From Pedobacter cryoconitis (GTDB lineage: Bacteria > Bacteroidota > Bacteroidia > Sphingobacteriales > Sphingobacteriaceae), in the NCBI RefSeq assembly GCF_014207135.1, contig NZ_JACHCC010000011.1, forward strand, positions 177,862 to 241,861: DNA of 64,000 nt, given 5' to 3'. Under the pieces are notes generated by a model that was given only the letters and a program-made list of their open reading frames with translations, was not told the DNA's origin and ran no database searches. The translations under genes and the position numbers were made by a program. Position 1 is the stretch's first letter. Each line of letters opens with the position of its first letter. This document shows, piece by piece, positions 52,301 through 58,515 of this stretch.

Positions 52301-53929
52301 ATTCGCACTTGCGGCACCTGTTAAACCCAATCCTACAAAACTGATTGTTTTATTATTCGCTACAGTTGCATCGCTAAATGCCGCCGAAGTATAAGTTACA
52401 CTAACTACATCAGCACCTACGACCCCACTAGCGGCATTAAGCGGGTTAAAAACTACGTTAGCATTTGCGGTTCCATCATAAGCTTTAGTAACAGCTGCGA
52501 ATGTAGCTGTTAATGGTTTTTGTGCGATAACCAGTGAGAAGGCCTGAGACCCTGAACTGATACATGCGCCTGTTACCGAAACGGTAAAATTAGAAGTCCC
52601 GGCTGCTGTCGGTGTACCTGAGATAACCCCTGCAGCAGAAAGTGTTAAACCAGTTGGCAAAGTTCCTGCACTTATCGAATAAACATAAGGTGCACCACCT
52701 CCCGTAGGCGTTAAAGTCTGACTGTATGCTGTCTGATAAGTACCTGAAGCCAATGAAGACGGAGCAAGTGTAATTACCTGACTGGCCAGTGTCAGCTGTG
52801 CAGCCGTCGAAGTTACGGGACCCGCAGCACCAGTTACAATTGCCTGGTATTGATAGGTACCCAGTCCATTTACATTTGAAATTGTAAGTGTTGCACTGGT
52901 AGCTCCGGAATATACTCCTCCATTAGTAATATTCGTAAAAGTAACTCCCAGATCTGTACTCACCTGCCATTGATAAGCACAGGCATTAGTAGTTACAACA
53001 GCAAAAGTGGTTCCGGTACCTGCACACTGACTAAGTCTGTTCAGCGGCTGAGTGGTAATTGCTGCCCCGGTAACCGTAAATGTCTCGCCCGAGAAAAAAG
53101 GAGAAAAGGAAGTTCCGTCATTGAGTATCTCCCAGTTTGCAGGATTATTCAGTCTGGTTACAATAGCCGAAGCTACACCGGAAGTAGTTCCTCCCCCGGC
53201 AGCTGTTGCTTTATAACGTGCGGTATAGGCAGTATTAAATGTCGGGTCGGTCGGATCAGTCTGAACGATGGACAAATTCTGAGCTCCACTGGCCAGGCCT
53301 GCAGGTAACATCGATTCATCAGCAGCAAAAGTAGCTGGCGACAAGGTGACATCCCATCCGGAAACTCCGCCCCCATTGTTATGATTTATACTCATCCCGG
53401 CCAGAAATGTTGGTGCAGCGGGAGTACCGATAAAAGCAAAAATCTGATCACCGGAAAACACACCGAGACTCATATACTCATGAGGCGTTCCGGGAAAATT
53501 AACCCGGGTATCATAGGATTCTGTAACTGAAGTTACGACACCCGCAGCGGCATTATTCTTATCAAAAGCGGTTAAACTAAATTTACATTTGATGTAAATC
53601 TGTGTCCCTGCCACATATTTTTTATCTGCAGTCCAGAGGATCATACCATCGCTTACAGCCTGTGCATCAACCTGAAAAGCATTAGCCGAAGTCCAGCCAA
53701 AGTCTGTAAAATAAATTTGTGTACCGGCTGCGACGTCACGAAGCAGCACGAAGGAGAATTTGTCATCCTGAGTTAAGCCGTTGATCCCATCGTCCTGGAG
53801 ATCATAACCGGTAAATACAAGATCACCCTTACCCAGGGTACATTGAGCTAAGGCACTATAACTAATGCCTGTAAGGAAAACTAAAGACAATAGAATGCCT
53901 TTAATTACCCTTTTGAGAGAGATTTCCAT
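46334..53929 (-). CDS. Giant YDG-repeat surface protein with T9SS type B sorting domain
   Basis: 2531 residues from the ATG at 53929; longer starts would run into the upstream gene. A signal peptide ends at SALAQ. The order is a lamin-tail-like domain (LVFTGYDLQDDG), an Ig-like domain, a putative-Ig domain with TYQTAYSQTLTPTGG, one divergent and 17 regular YDG repeats of about 89 residues (core ITKVYDGTTTATL), an MBG-like domain (PLLVTADNKQM), cadherin-like sections, and a C-terminal CHU_C domain (NVLTPNGDGVNDKW, EGTYFYVIDFGDG). It should be exported by the type IX system with the adjacent PorP/SprF protein and may act as a stalk-like adhesin. The upstream neighbour is 46 nt away. Confidence 0.92.
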   Translation of the reverse strand: MEISLKRVIKGILLSLVFLTGISYSALAQCTLGKGDLVFTGYDLQDDGINGLTQDDKFSFVLLRDVAAGTQIYFTDFGWTSANAFQVDAQAVSDGMILWTADKKYVAGTQIYIKCKFSLTAFDKNNAAAGVVTSVTESYDTRVNFPGTPHEYMSLGVFSGDQIFAFIGTPAAPTFLAGMSINHNNGGGVSGWDVTLSPATFAADESMLPAGLASGAQNLSIVQTDPTDPTFNTAYTARYKATAAGGGTTSGVASAIVTRLNNPANWEILNDGTSFSPFFSGETFTVTGAAITTQPLNRLSQCAGTGTTFAVVTTNACAYQWQVSTDLGVTFTNITNGGVYSGATSATLTISNVNGLGTYQYQAIVTGAAGPVTSTAAQLTLASQVITLAPSSLASGTYQTAYSQTLTPTGGGAPYVYSISAGTLPTGLTLSAAGVISGTPTAAGTSNFTVSVTGACISSGSQAFSLVIAQKPLTATFAAVTKAYDGTANANVVFNPLNAASGVVGADVVSVTYTSAAFSDATVANNKTISFVGLGLTGAASANYTLNTVTATGNITPAVIVPSLAGTITKTYDGTTTATLAGANYTFTGKVGVENVALNNPVSGTYDLKNVGSRTVTVTGLTLTGTDAANYTLSTTSVTAPGTITSATIVPTLAGTITKTYDGTTAATLAAGNYSFTGKVGTENVALNNPVSGTYDLKNAGSRTVTVTGLALTGTDAINYTLSTLSLTAPGTITSATITPTLAGTITKTYDGTTTATLAAANYSFTGKVGTENVALNNPSSGTYDLKNVGSRTVTVTGLALIGTDAINYTLSTLSLTAPGTITSAVIVPVLAGTITKVYDGTTTATLTAGNYSFSGLVGTENVALNNPAAGTYDLKTAGSRTVTVTGLALTGTDAANYTLSTLSLTAPGTITTATITPVLAGTITKVYDGNVTAVLSTANFNILGVIGTDAVTLINPPIGTYNIKDAGSRVVTAIGLSLSGVDAVNYTLSTTTVTAPGTITSATIIPVLAGTITKPYDGTTAATLTAANYSFSGLVGVENVTLNNPASGTYDLKTAGNRTVTVTGLALTGTDAVNYTISTTSLTAPGTITSATIVPVLAGTIMKVYDGTTTATLSAANYSFTGNIGADQVALNNPVTGNYSLKTTGNRTVTVTGLALTGTDAVNYTISTTSLTAPGIITAATITPVLAGTITKVYDGTTAATLSAANYSFTGNIGADVVTLNNPAAGTYDLAIAGNRTVAVTGLALTGTDAVNYTLSTTSLTAPGTITAATIVPVLAGTITKVYDGTTTATLTGANYSFTGNIGADQVTLNNPAAGTYDLKTAGNRTVTVAGLALTGTDAANYTISTTSLTAPGTITSATIIPVLAGTITKVYDGNTVATLSAANYSFTGNIGADQVALNDPASGTYDLKIAGNRTVTVTGLTLTGTDAANYSISTTSLTAPGTITAATIIPVLAGTITKVYDGNTAATLSAVNYSFTGNVGADQVALNDPASGTYDLKIAGNRTVTVTGLALTGTDAANYSISATSLTAPGTITSATITPVLAGTITKVYDGNTTATLSAANYSFTGNVGADQVALNDPASGTYDLKIAGNRTVTVTGLILTGTDAANYSISATSLTAPGTITSATIIPVLAGTITKVYDGNTTATLSGANYSISGNVGGDQVALNDPAAGTYDLKDAGNRTVTVTGLALTGTDAANYTISAASLTAPGTITSATITPVLAGTITKIYDGNTAATLSGANYSFTGNIGADQVALNNPLAGTYDLKIVGNRTVSVSGLALTGTDAANYSISTTSLTAPGTITSATIVPVLAGTITKAYDGTTTATLSGSNYSISGNVSGDQVALNNPVAGTYDLKIVGNRTVSVSGLALTGTDATNYTISATSLTAPGTITSATIVPVLAGTITKVYDGTTTATLSGANYSFTGNIGTDQVALNNPSGGTYDQKNTGSRTVTVNAVGLTGADAANYSISTTSLTAPGTITSASITPLLTGTITKVYDGSTTAFLNASNYSFSGQVGSENVALNNPAQGVYDNANVATGKLVTVIGLALTGTDAGNYVLTTSSLNNNTGIITAQPLLVTADNKQMIQGTTVPPLTITYTGFVNGETAAVLTTPVTETTTATNTSLAGDYPILVSGAAAANYAITYANGVLTIKPGIPTSITFTPQPLYQKRPVGAVAGTLSSTSLDPNATFTYTLVGGAGDIDNSSFAISGNQVVTAKVLNFKQQAVYSIVVRSTTQYGLTLDKQFNIYLNDVNEVPTLNAIADLTQCNTTSKQTIALSGITPGPETTQTTTLSVTSDNPSMFSDLRVSQGANGNGTLTYYLANNSVSGTARITVTVKDNGGTANGGVDTYSRTFALNINPVPVLSIISEAGTSLSKGVTTRLIASGGNTYVWANASGIIGAQNTAILTVRPTQTTSYTVTATNASGCSSTQLITIDVLDDYRTIDATNVLTPNGDGVNDKWVVRNIDVYPNNEVKIFDRAGRQVYSKKAYDNSWDGTVNGSPLSEGTYFYVIDFGDGRSKFKGFITLVRNN
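47690..52240 (-). repeat. Coding tandem array of 17 YDG units of about 267 bp
   Basis: The unit of 89 codons recurs in register; counting the YDG motif gives 17 regular copies plus a divergent one before them. Neighbouring units are nearly identical: an 83-bp stretch at 49045-49127 recurs exactly at 49312-49394, offset 267 bp. Outer copies are more divergent than the central ones. Copy number could change by recombination. Confidence 0.9.
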
Positions 53930-53975
53930 GGGATGATGGATTAGTGAGCGTTTATATAATTTAGATACTAGTGGT

Positions 53976-55127
53976 TTAAGAGCACATGTATGTATTGATC
54001 CATCCTGAGACAAGTCCCTGGGCTGGATGAGCACATATTTCAGTCCATTCCTGCAGTACTTCATCATAAAGCACTACTTCCTCCACGATCAGTTCATTTT
54101 CGGCCTCAAGTTTTACCCTGTACGCCGGAGAAAGCACCTGATGTGTTTTTCTATCCACATACATTACCCCTTTAGCCCCATTCATTTCATTGTTAAACAA
54201 ATGAGCTAACACCTGTTTAATTTTGAAAAGTGGGTTTGCTGTAGCGGTAACAATGTAATTCGTCAGTAATACACCAGTATCCCAGCCCAATGCAGCAAAA
54301 GCATCTGGTAAACGTCCGGAACTGGCTTTAAAGACATTGCAGAAATTGATATTTTCGGCATTTTTTATGTTTACTGTCCAGGGTAAATAGGCATTCACAG
54401 TCTTGGACAGACTAAAATCTTCATCTTCCGGTAAGTGTATTTCATCCAGCATAGCTGGATTAGCAAAGATATTTAAAGGTGTTGCAGGAAACTTCTGAGC
54501 CAGCTGTTCATAAAACACAGGACTCAGATCACTGTAAACAGCCAGTATATCTTTTACTTCCGGGTTAGCTTGTATGAAATCGGAAAGAGGGTTAATGTCA
54601 AACTCATCAGCCTTGAATTTACTGACAAAATTAAAGACAATATTACTTCCTTTACTCATATAGCCATCACTGATACCATGACAAAGGCTATAACCACCGT
54701 CATAATAGGATGTAGCATTCACTGCCTTACTACTCTGATCAGCAGCAAATTTACCGGTAAGCCGGCAATGCAAAGCATAATTGAGCGTATGATAAATCAC
54801 ATAAGGCTGTAGTTTTACCGGGGGGTACTTAGCCCCGGTATTGACTATAATTAATAATTTCTTTAATGAACTGATCAACGGAAAAAGACATTCTACAACC
54901 GGATGATCAGCAAAAACTATTAATATATCGGCATTTTTCTCAAGAAGCATATCCTGCGCTTCTTTTAACATCTCTATCTGGTCAGTGCCAAAACCAATTG
55001 ATGAAGTATGTAATTCAGGTAACAAAGCCGGGGCTAATTGTCCTAAACATCCTTTCAGCCCCGCTATAAAATTATAGGAGATCAGGGGATAAGTAGTGGA
55101 ATTAGGGAGCAGTATACCTATAGTCAT
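53976..55127 (-). CDS. Periplasmic-binding-protein-fold protein without signal peptide
   Basis: 383 residues. The start TIGILLPNSTTYPLISYNFIAGLKGCLG and the later ADILIVFADHPVVECLFPLISSLKKLLIIVN and EVKDILAVYSDLSPVFYEQL follow the type I periplasmic-binding fold (branched-chain amino-acid receptor type, Peripla_BP_6-like). There is no signal peptide, and no ABC permease or ATPase genes are nearby, so transport is unlikely. It lies 5 nt after the third tail-collar gene and 46 nt before the giant protein gene, which ties it to that system. Function unknown. Confidence 0.6.
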   Translation of the reverse strand: MTIGILLPNSTTYPLISYNFIAGLKGCLGQLAPALLPELHTSSIGFGTDQIEMLKEAQDMLLEKNADILIVFADHPVVECLFPLISSLKKLLIIVNTGAKYPPVKLQPYVIYHTLNYALHCRLTGKFAADQSSKAVNATSYYDGGYSLCHGISDGYMSKGSNIVFNFVSKFKADEFDINPLSDFIQANPEVKDILAVYSDLSPVFYEQLAQKFPATPLNIFANPAMLDEIHLPEDEDFSLSKTVNAYLPWTVNIKNAENINFCNVFKASSGRLPDAFAALGWDTGVLLTNYIVTATANPLFKIKQVLAHLFNNEMNGAKGVMYVDRKTHQVLSPAYRVKLEAENELIVEEVVLYDEVLQEWTEICAHPAQGLVSGWINTYMCS

Positions 55128-55132
55128 ATTGT

Positions 55133-55690
55133 TTAATTTCTGGATGGGAAAATACCTAGTGTAGCAATAATAAAATTGATCACCTGGAAGGGTTGCATAT
55201 TTTCATGAGCCGCACTGCTGCCAAACTGGCTCAGTACAATATTAGTATCCAGCGGCCCCATCGCATTAGTAGTTGGTGTCCGGCTGAAATATTTTTTCCC
55301 CGGGGCAATTGCCAGTCCGTTATTAATCGGCGACACCTGGGTATCAGGATTATCCGCTCTTACCTTCATTTCTACAGTTCCGGTAACAGCATGTGAATGG
55401 TTAGGTATAGTGGCATTGGTTAAAACCACACTTTCTGCCCCACCGGTCTGACCAAGAATATAGGTAGTCCCGGATGTAGCTGATCTGCCCATATGAATGG
55501 GTGTACGTCCACGCAGATCAGGCAGACCAAATGTGGTTACGCCATCACCGCCAAAATTTGTTCCTATTAAAGCAAACAGGGTTGAATTGTTCGCTATCGA
55601 GATCAAAGAGCCATCACAAAGTGCCCAGCCTGCCGGGGCAAAATTGCCTCCAAACATTGATACTTCTCCGATATAAGGTTCTGCTGCCAT
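55133..55690 (-). CDS. Phage tail-collar domain protein (microcystin-dependent-protein-like), copy 3
   Basis: 185 residues, no signal. It has the family pattern EPYIGEVSMFGGNFAPAGWALCDGSLISI, FGLPDLRGRTPIHMG, NHSHAV, and an ending INFIIATLGIFPSRN. The N-terminal region is the tail-collar domain found in phage fibre proteins, but no other phage genes occur here. Third of three tandem paralogs; the gap to the previous one is 10 nt. Confidence 0.88.
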   Translation of the reverse strand: MAAEPYIGEVSMFGGNFAPAGWALCDGSLISIANNSTLFALIGTNFGGDGVTTFGLPDLRGRTPIHMGRSATSGTTYILGQTGGAESVVLTNATIPNHSHAVTGTVEMKVRADNPDTQVSPINNGLAIAPGKKYFSRTPTTNAMGPLDTNIVLSQFGSSAAHENMQPFQVINFIIATLGIFPSRN

Positions 55691-55700
55691 AATTTTAAAT

Positions 55701-56261
55701 TTAATTTCGGGATGGAAAAACGCCTACCACGGCAATAATAAAATTGATTGCTAAATAAGGCTGTATATTATTGTGTGCCTGACCACCACCCTGCGTACTG
55801 GTAGGACTGGTCAGATTGACAATAAGAGGGGCCATAAAATCGGTCGCACTGCCCGAAGTAGAATATAGATTATCTGTAGTAGGTGATGCGGCAGGTAAAC
55901 TGCCAACCGCATTGGCTGTATTAGGCGCAGCACCTGTATTGATCACAGGGTTCAATCCATGCGTATGGTTAGCCATAGTACTGTTAGTAATTACAACTGT
56001 TGTTACCCCTCCGGTATCACCGTTAGTACGGGGCGTCAGTGCCGGGCCGTTACCTTGCCCTACAATCGCATTTCCCTGGAGATTGGGAAGCCCAAAATTT
56101 GTCGTCCCGTTTCCTCCATATTGTGTTCCCAGTATAGAAAAAAGAGCGGCATTTTGATTAATTGCCAATATTTGCCCATTACAAAGCGCAAAACCTCGGG
56201 GGGCAAAATTAAAGCCAACCATACAAATTTCGCCAACATAGGATTCATCACCTGCTGCCAT
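55701..56261 (-). CDS. Phage tail-collar domain protein (microcystin-dependent-protein-like), copy 2
   Basis: 186 residues. Family phrases are ESYVGEICMVGFNFAPRGFALCNGQILAI, FGLPNLQGNAIVGQG, NHTHGLNP, and the ending INFIIAVVGVFPSRN. The loop between the His-rich motif and the C-terminal conserved strand differs from the siblings, as expected if it forms an exposed variable face. Middle copy of the triplet, 25 nt after the first. Confidence 0.88.
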   Translation of the reverse strand: MAAGDESYVGEICMVGFNFAPRGFALCNGQILAINQNAALFSILGTQYGGNGTTNFGLPNLQGNAIVGQGNGPALTPRTNGDTGGVTTVVITNSTMANHTHGLNPVINTGAAPNTANAVGSLPAASPTTDNLYSTSGSATDFMAPLIVNLTSPTSTQGGGQAHNNIQPYLAINFIIAVVGVFPSRN

Positions 56262-56286
56262 AATAAGTGTAGATTAAATTGTTAAA

Positions 56287-56820
56287 TTAATTTCTTGAAG
56301 GAAAGATACCAGTAAGCGCAATCACAAAATTCAACACGACAAAAGGCATCCTGTTTTCGTGTGCTTGTCCTGATCCGACTTGCTGCGTATTAAATGGGCC
56401 ATTATTATACATAGCTGTATCTGCACGATTACTGAAACGTGTAGTCAGTGCAGGATTTGAAGCATAATAATTATTTTCGGGAGCTGTTGCATTCGCAGTG
56501 GTACTGCCTGCTTTTGCCCTCACATAACCAGCACCAAAGGTATGGCTGTGCAATGGGATCTCAGTGAGCGTAAGCAGATGACTTTCTTCTCCCGAGGTAG
56601 CCCCTAAAGTATAAGATCCGGTCCCATAATGTAACGGTGTCCTGCCTCTGAAATCCGGCAAAGCGAAAGTAGTTACTCCATTCCCTCCATAGGTGGTTCC
56701 TAATAAAGAGAAGAGTGCTGCATTTGTATTAATAGCTAATAATTGTCCATCACATTGTGCATACCCTCTTGGAGGGAAGTTAAAGGTGAACATGCTGATT
56801 GATCCTAAGAAATCACTCAT
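56287..56820 (-). CDS. Phage tail-collar domain protein (microcystin-dependent-protein-like), copy 1
   Basis: 177 residues. It opens SDFLGSISMFTFNFPPRGYAQCDGQLLAI, with FALPDFRGRTPLHYG, LHSHTFGAG and the ending LNFVIALTGIFPSRN. First gene of the six-gene operon; the three copies share the collar motif, an xHSH/NHTH metal-like motif and the C-terminal FPSRN. Its leader (56821 upward) shows a near-consensus minus-strand promoter (ATTG, 19 nt, TAACTTTA). Cytoplasmic export route is unknown; no signal peptide is present in any copy. Confidence 0.88.
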   Translation of the reverse strand: MSDFLGSISMFTFNFPPRGYAQCDGQLLAINTNAALFSLLGTTYGGNGVTTFALPDFRGRTPLHYGTGSYTLGATSGEESHLLTLTEIPLHSHTFGAGYVRAKAGSTTANATAPENNYYASNPALTTRFSNRADTAMYNNGPFNTQQVGSGQAHENRMPFVVLNFVIALTGIFPSRN

Positions 56821-56832
56821 TATTTGATAACA

Positions 56833-56863
56833 TTTGAGAGTCGTTAATAATAATATAGTTTTG
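56833..56863 (+). promoter_or_regulatory. Consensus -33/-7 promoter for the metallophosphatase-like gene
   Basis: TTTG at 56833-56836, a 19-nt spacer and TAGTTTTG at 56856-56863: both boxes and the spacing match the Bacteroidota consensus. The predicted leader to the ATG at 57015 is about 145 nt. The 9-mer GTCGTTAAT occurs at 56840-56848, inside the spacer, and again at 56890-56898. Confidence 0.5.
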
Positions 56864-57014
56864 TATCTTGTACTGGAACTAATTTAGGCGTCGTTAATTC
56901 TATCGTAAAGTTATATTATATTTTGACAATTACAATAATTATTATTTTTTTTCGTTCCGCTTGGAAATGACTGTGTAAATTTTTCTATGTTTATGGCATA
57001 TTAACGCCAATCAT

Positions 57015-57890
57015 ATGTCCGACAACCGCAGGTCATTTCTCAAAAACAGTACTCTCGCAGCAGCCGCAACCTTACTAAGCAGACCCATTAACACCTTAGC
57101 TCAGGTTAGCAAAAATGTCAACACCCTACAATCATCCAGACATACGGTAACGATTTACCATAGTATGCGATTGAATGGAAATGTTGACGATCCGGGAGGC
57201 ATCAATCAATTTAACACCGTACTCAACAGACAGAGTTCAGGGGGGCTGATTTTAGACACAGGGAATTTCCTGGGTGAAGAAAAGGATAGAGCTCACCATG
57301 AGTCAGTTATTGCCGCAATGAATTCGGCTGGTTATCATGCCAGTATTCCAACTGCACAGGACCTGAGTAATGGAGAGACTTATTTAGCCAGTCTGACTGC
57401 TACGATGAGTTTCAGTCTATTAAGTTGTAACTATTCTTTCACTAATGAAACCCTGGCATCCTTTGTAAAACCATGGCAGATTATCAATTTCGGCAGATAT
57501 AAAATCGGCCTGACTGGTATCGGTCCGAAAATAAATGGGATTAACTACCAGGATCCCATTAAAAAAGCAAATGAGACTGCAATTTATCTGAAAGAGCACC
57601 AGAATTGTGACCTTGTTGTATGTTTATCAGACCTTAATTATAAAGACCAGGCAGGCAACCCTGATAATTTCAGTATTGCAGAAAAATCTAAGTATATTGA
57701 TTTTATAATCGGTAGAAACGAACAAAACCAGAAAGCACATACTATGGTTGTAAAAAATTCGACCGGACATGATGTGCTTATCGGACATTCTTCACCTGAT
57801 AATCTAATGATGGGAAAAATGAGTTTTGAATTCAGAGAAAAACAAAAACATACTCTAAAGATCAAAAATCTGAGAACTTTAAACGCATAA
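57015..57890 (+). CDS. Twin-arginine metallophosphatase-like protein lacking the metal ligands
   Basis: 291 residues with a Tat-type signal (DNRRSFLKNSTLAAAATLL). The layout follows the metallophosphatase domain of 5'-nucleotidases (UshA/CpdB type), but the motifs are altered: the first DxH is HSMRLNG, GD is DTGN, GNHE is TAQDL, SHxG is LSDLNY, and the final GHxH is IIGRNEQ. I infer that it binds no dinuclear metal and is not a phosphatase. It is divergent from the tail-collar/YDG operon, 194 nt away. A structural or ligand-binding role is possible. Confidence 0.65.
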   Translation: MSDNRRSFLKNSTLAAAATLLSRPINTLAQVSKNVNTLQSSRHTVTIYHSMRLNGNVDDPGGINQFNTVLNRQSSGGLILDTGNFLGEEKDRAHHESVIAAMNSAGYHASIPTAQDLSNGETYLASLTATMSFSLLSCNYSFTNETLASFVKPWQIINFGRYKIGLTGIGPKINGINYQDPIKKANETAIYLKEHQNCDLVVCLSDLNYKDQAGNPDNFSIAEKSKYIDFIIGRNEQNQKAHTMVVKNSTGHDVLIGHSSPDNLMMGKMSFEFREKQKHTLKIKNLRTLNA

Positions 57891-57897
57891 ATCTTTG

Positions 57898-58386
57898 CTA
57901 GAGCAAATTGTGAGTCTCTTTGATCACATCCATGACAAAAATACTTTTTGTCTGCCCTATTCCTTTGACTTCACCTAGTTGATTGACAAAGAAATTATGA
58001 TAGCTTTCCATACTTCCGGCGACAATTTTAACCATAAAATCAAAGTCGCCGGAAATATTGTAACACTCTACCACTTCTTTAAATTCAAGCATAGCTTTAA
58101 TAAAAACAGCGCCTGCTTTTTTATTATGTTCCTTTAGGGTAATCATACAAAGTACAATCATCCCCTTTCCTATCAATCGCTTGTTGAGTATTGCCGCATA
58201 CTGCCTGATCACCCCGCTTTTTTCCATCCGTTTAATCCGTTCATGAGTCGGTGTCGGACTTAAATGAATCAGGGCCGCAATTTCTCTTACGGTAAGCTTG
58301 GCATTCTCTTCCATTAACCTGAGAATTTCATAGTCTTTTGTATCCAGTGTAACGGAAGGTCTTTCGGATTGTTCTGTATTTGGCAT
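57898..58386 (-). CDS. Lrp/AsnC family transcriptional regulator
   Basis: 162 residues. Helix-turn-helix: LDTKDYEILRLMEENAKLTVREIAALIHLSPTPTHERIKRMEKSGVI. The C-terminal RAM domain has VECYNISGDFDFMVKIVAGSMESYHNF, the usual amino-acid-sensing region. It is divergent from the MFS transporter across a 129-nt spacer with a 14-bp palindrome, so it probably controls the exporter and itself. This is a common arrangement for amino-acid or metabolite exporters. Confidence 0.93.
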   Translation of the reverse strand: MPNTEQSERPSVTLDTKDYEILRLMEENAKLTVREIAALIHLSPTPTHERIKRMEKSGVIRQYAAILNKRLIGKGMIVLCMITLKEHNKKAGAVFIKAMLEFKEVVECYNISGDFDFMVKIVAGSMESYHNFFVNQLGEVKGIGQTKSIFVMDVIKETHNLL

Positions 58387-58413
58387 AATAATGATGGCTT
58401 GATAGTACTTATG

Positions 58414-58427
58414 TACTTTTAAAAGTA
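58414..58427. promoter_or_regulatory. 14-bp perfect palindrome in the lrp/MFS divergent region
   Basis: TACTTTTAAAAGTA is self-complementary and lies 28 nt before the lrp start. A second dyad, AGTAC-TTAT-GTACT (58404-58417), overlaps it. Both are good candidates for an Lrp-type operator. Confidence 0.5.
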
Positions 58428-58463
58428 AACAAATATCACATCTGTTCTGAATATTTATTATTA

Positions 58464-58495
58464 TTTCTACAATCTATTCCATATTAATACATTTG
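58464..58495 (+). promoter_or_regulatory. Candidate -33/-7 promoter for the MFS gene
   Basis: TACATTTG at 58488-58495 matches TAnnTTTG; TTTC at 58464-58467 is a one-mismatch -33 element, 20 nt upstream. The ATG follows at 58516. Confidence 0.4.
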
Positions 58496-58515
58496 AAAGA
58501 ACAACACACTATTAT

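Noticed and set aside
52970..53308. 112-codon plus-strand ORF opposite the giant YDG gene
   Set aside because: Serine/cysteine-rich shadow of the coding strand with no independent evidence.
53976..55127. ABC transporter substrate-binding protein call
   Set aside because: No signal peptide and no ABC permease or ATPase genes in the neighbourhood; only the fold is supported.
55133..56820. Prophage call based on tail proteins
   Set aside because: No head, packaging, lysis, integrase or attachment-site signals nearby; the collar genes belong to a bacterial operon.
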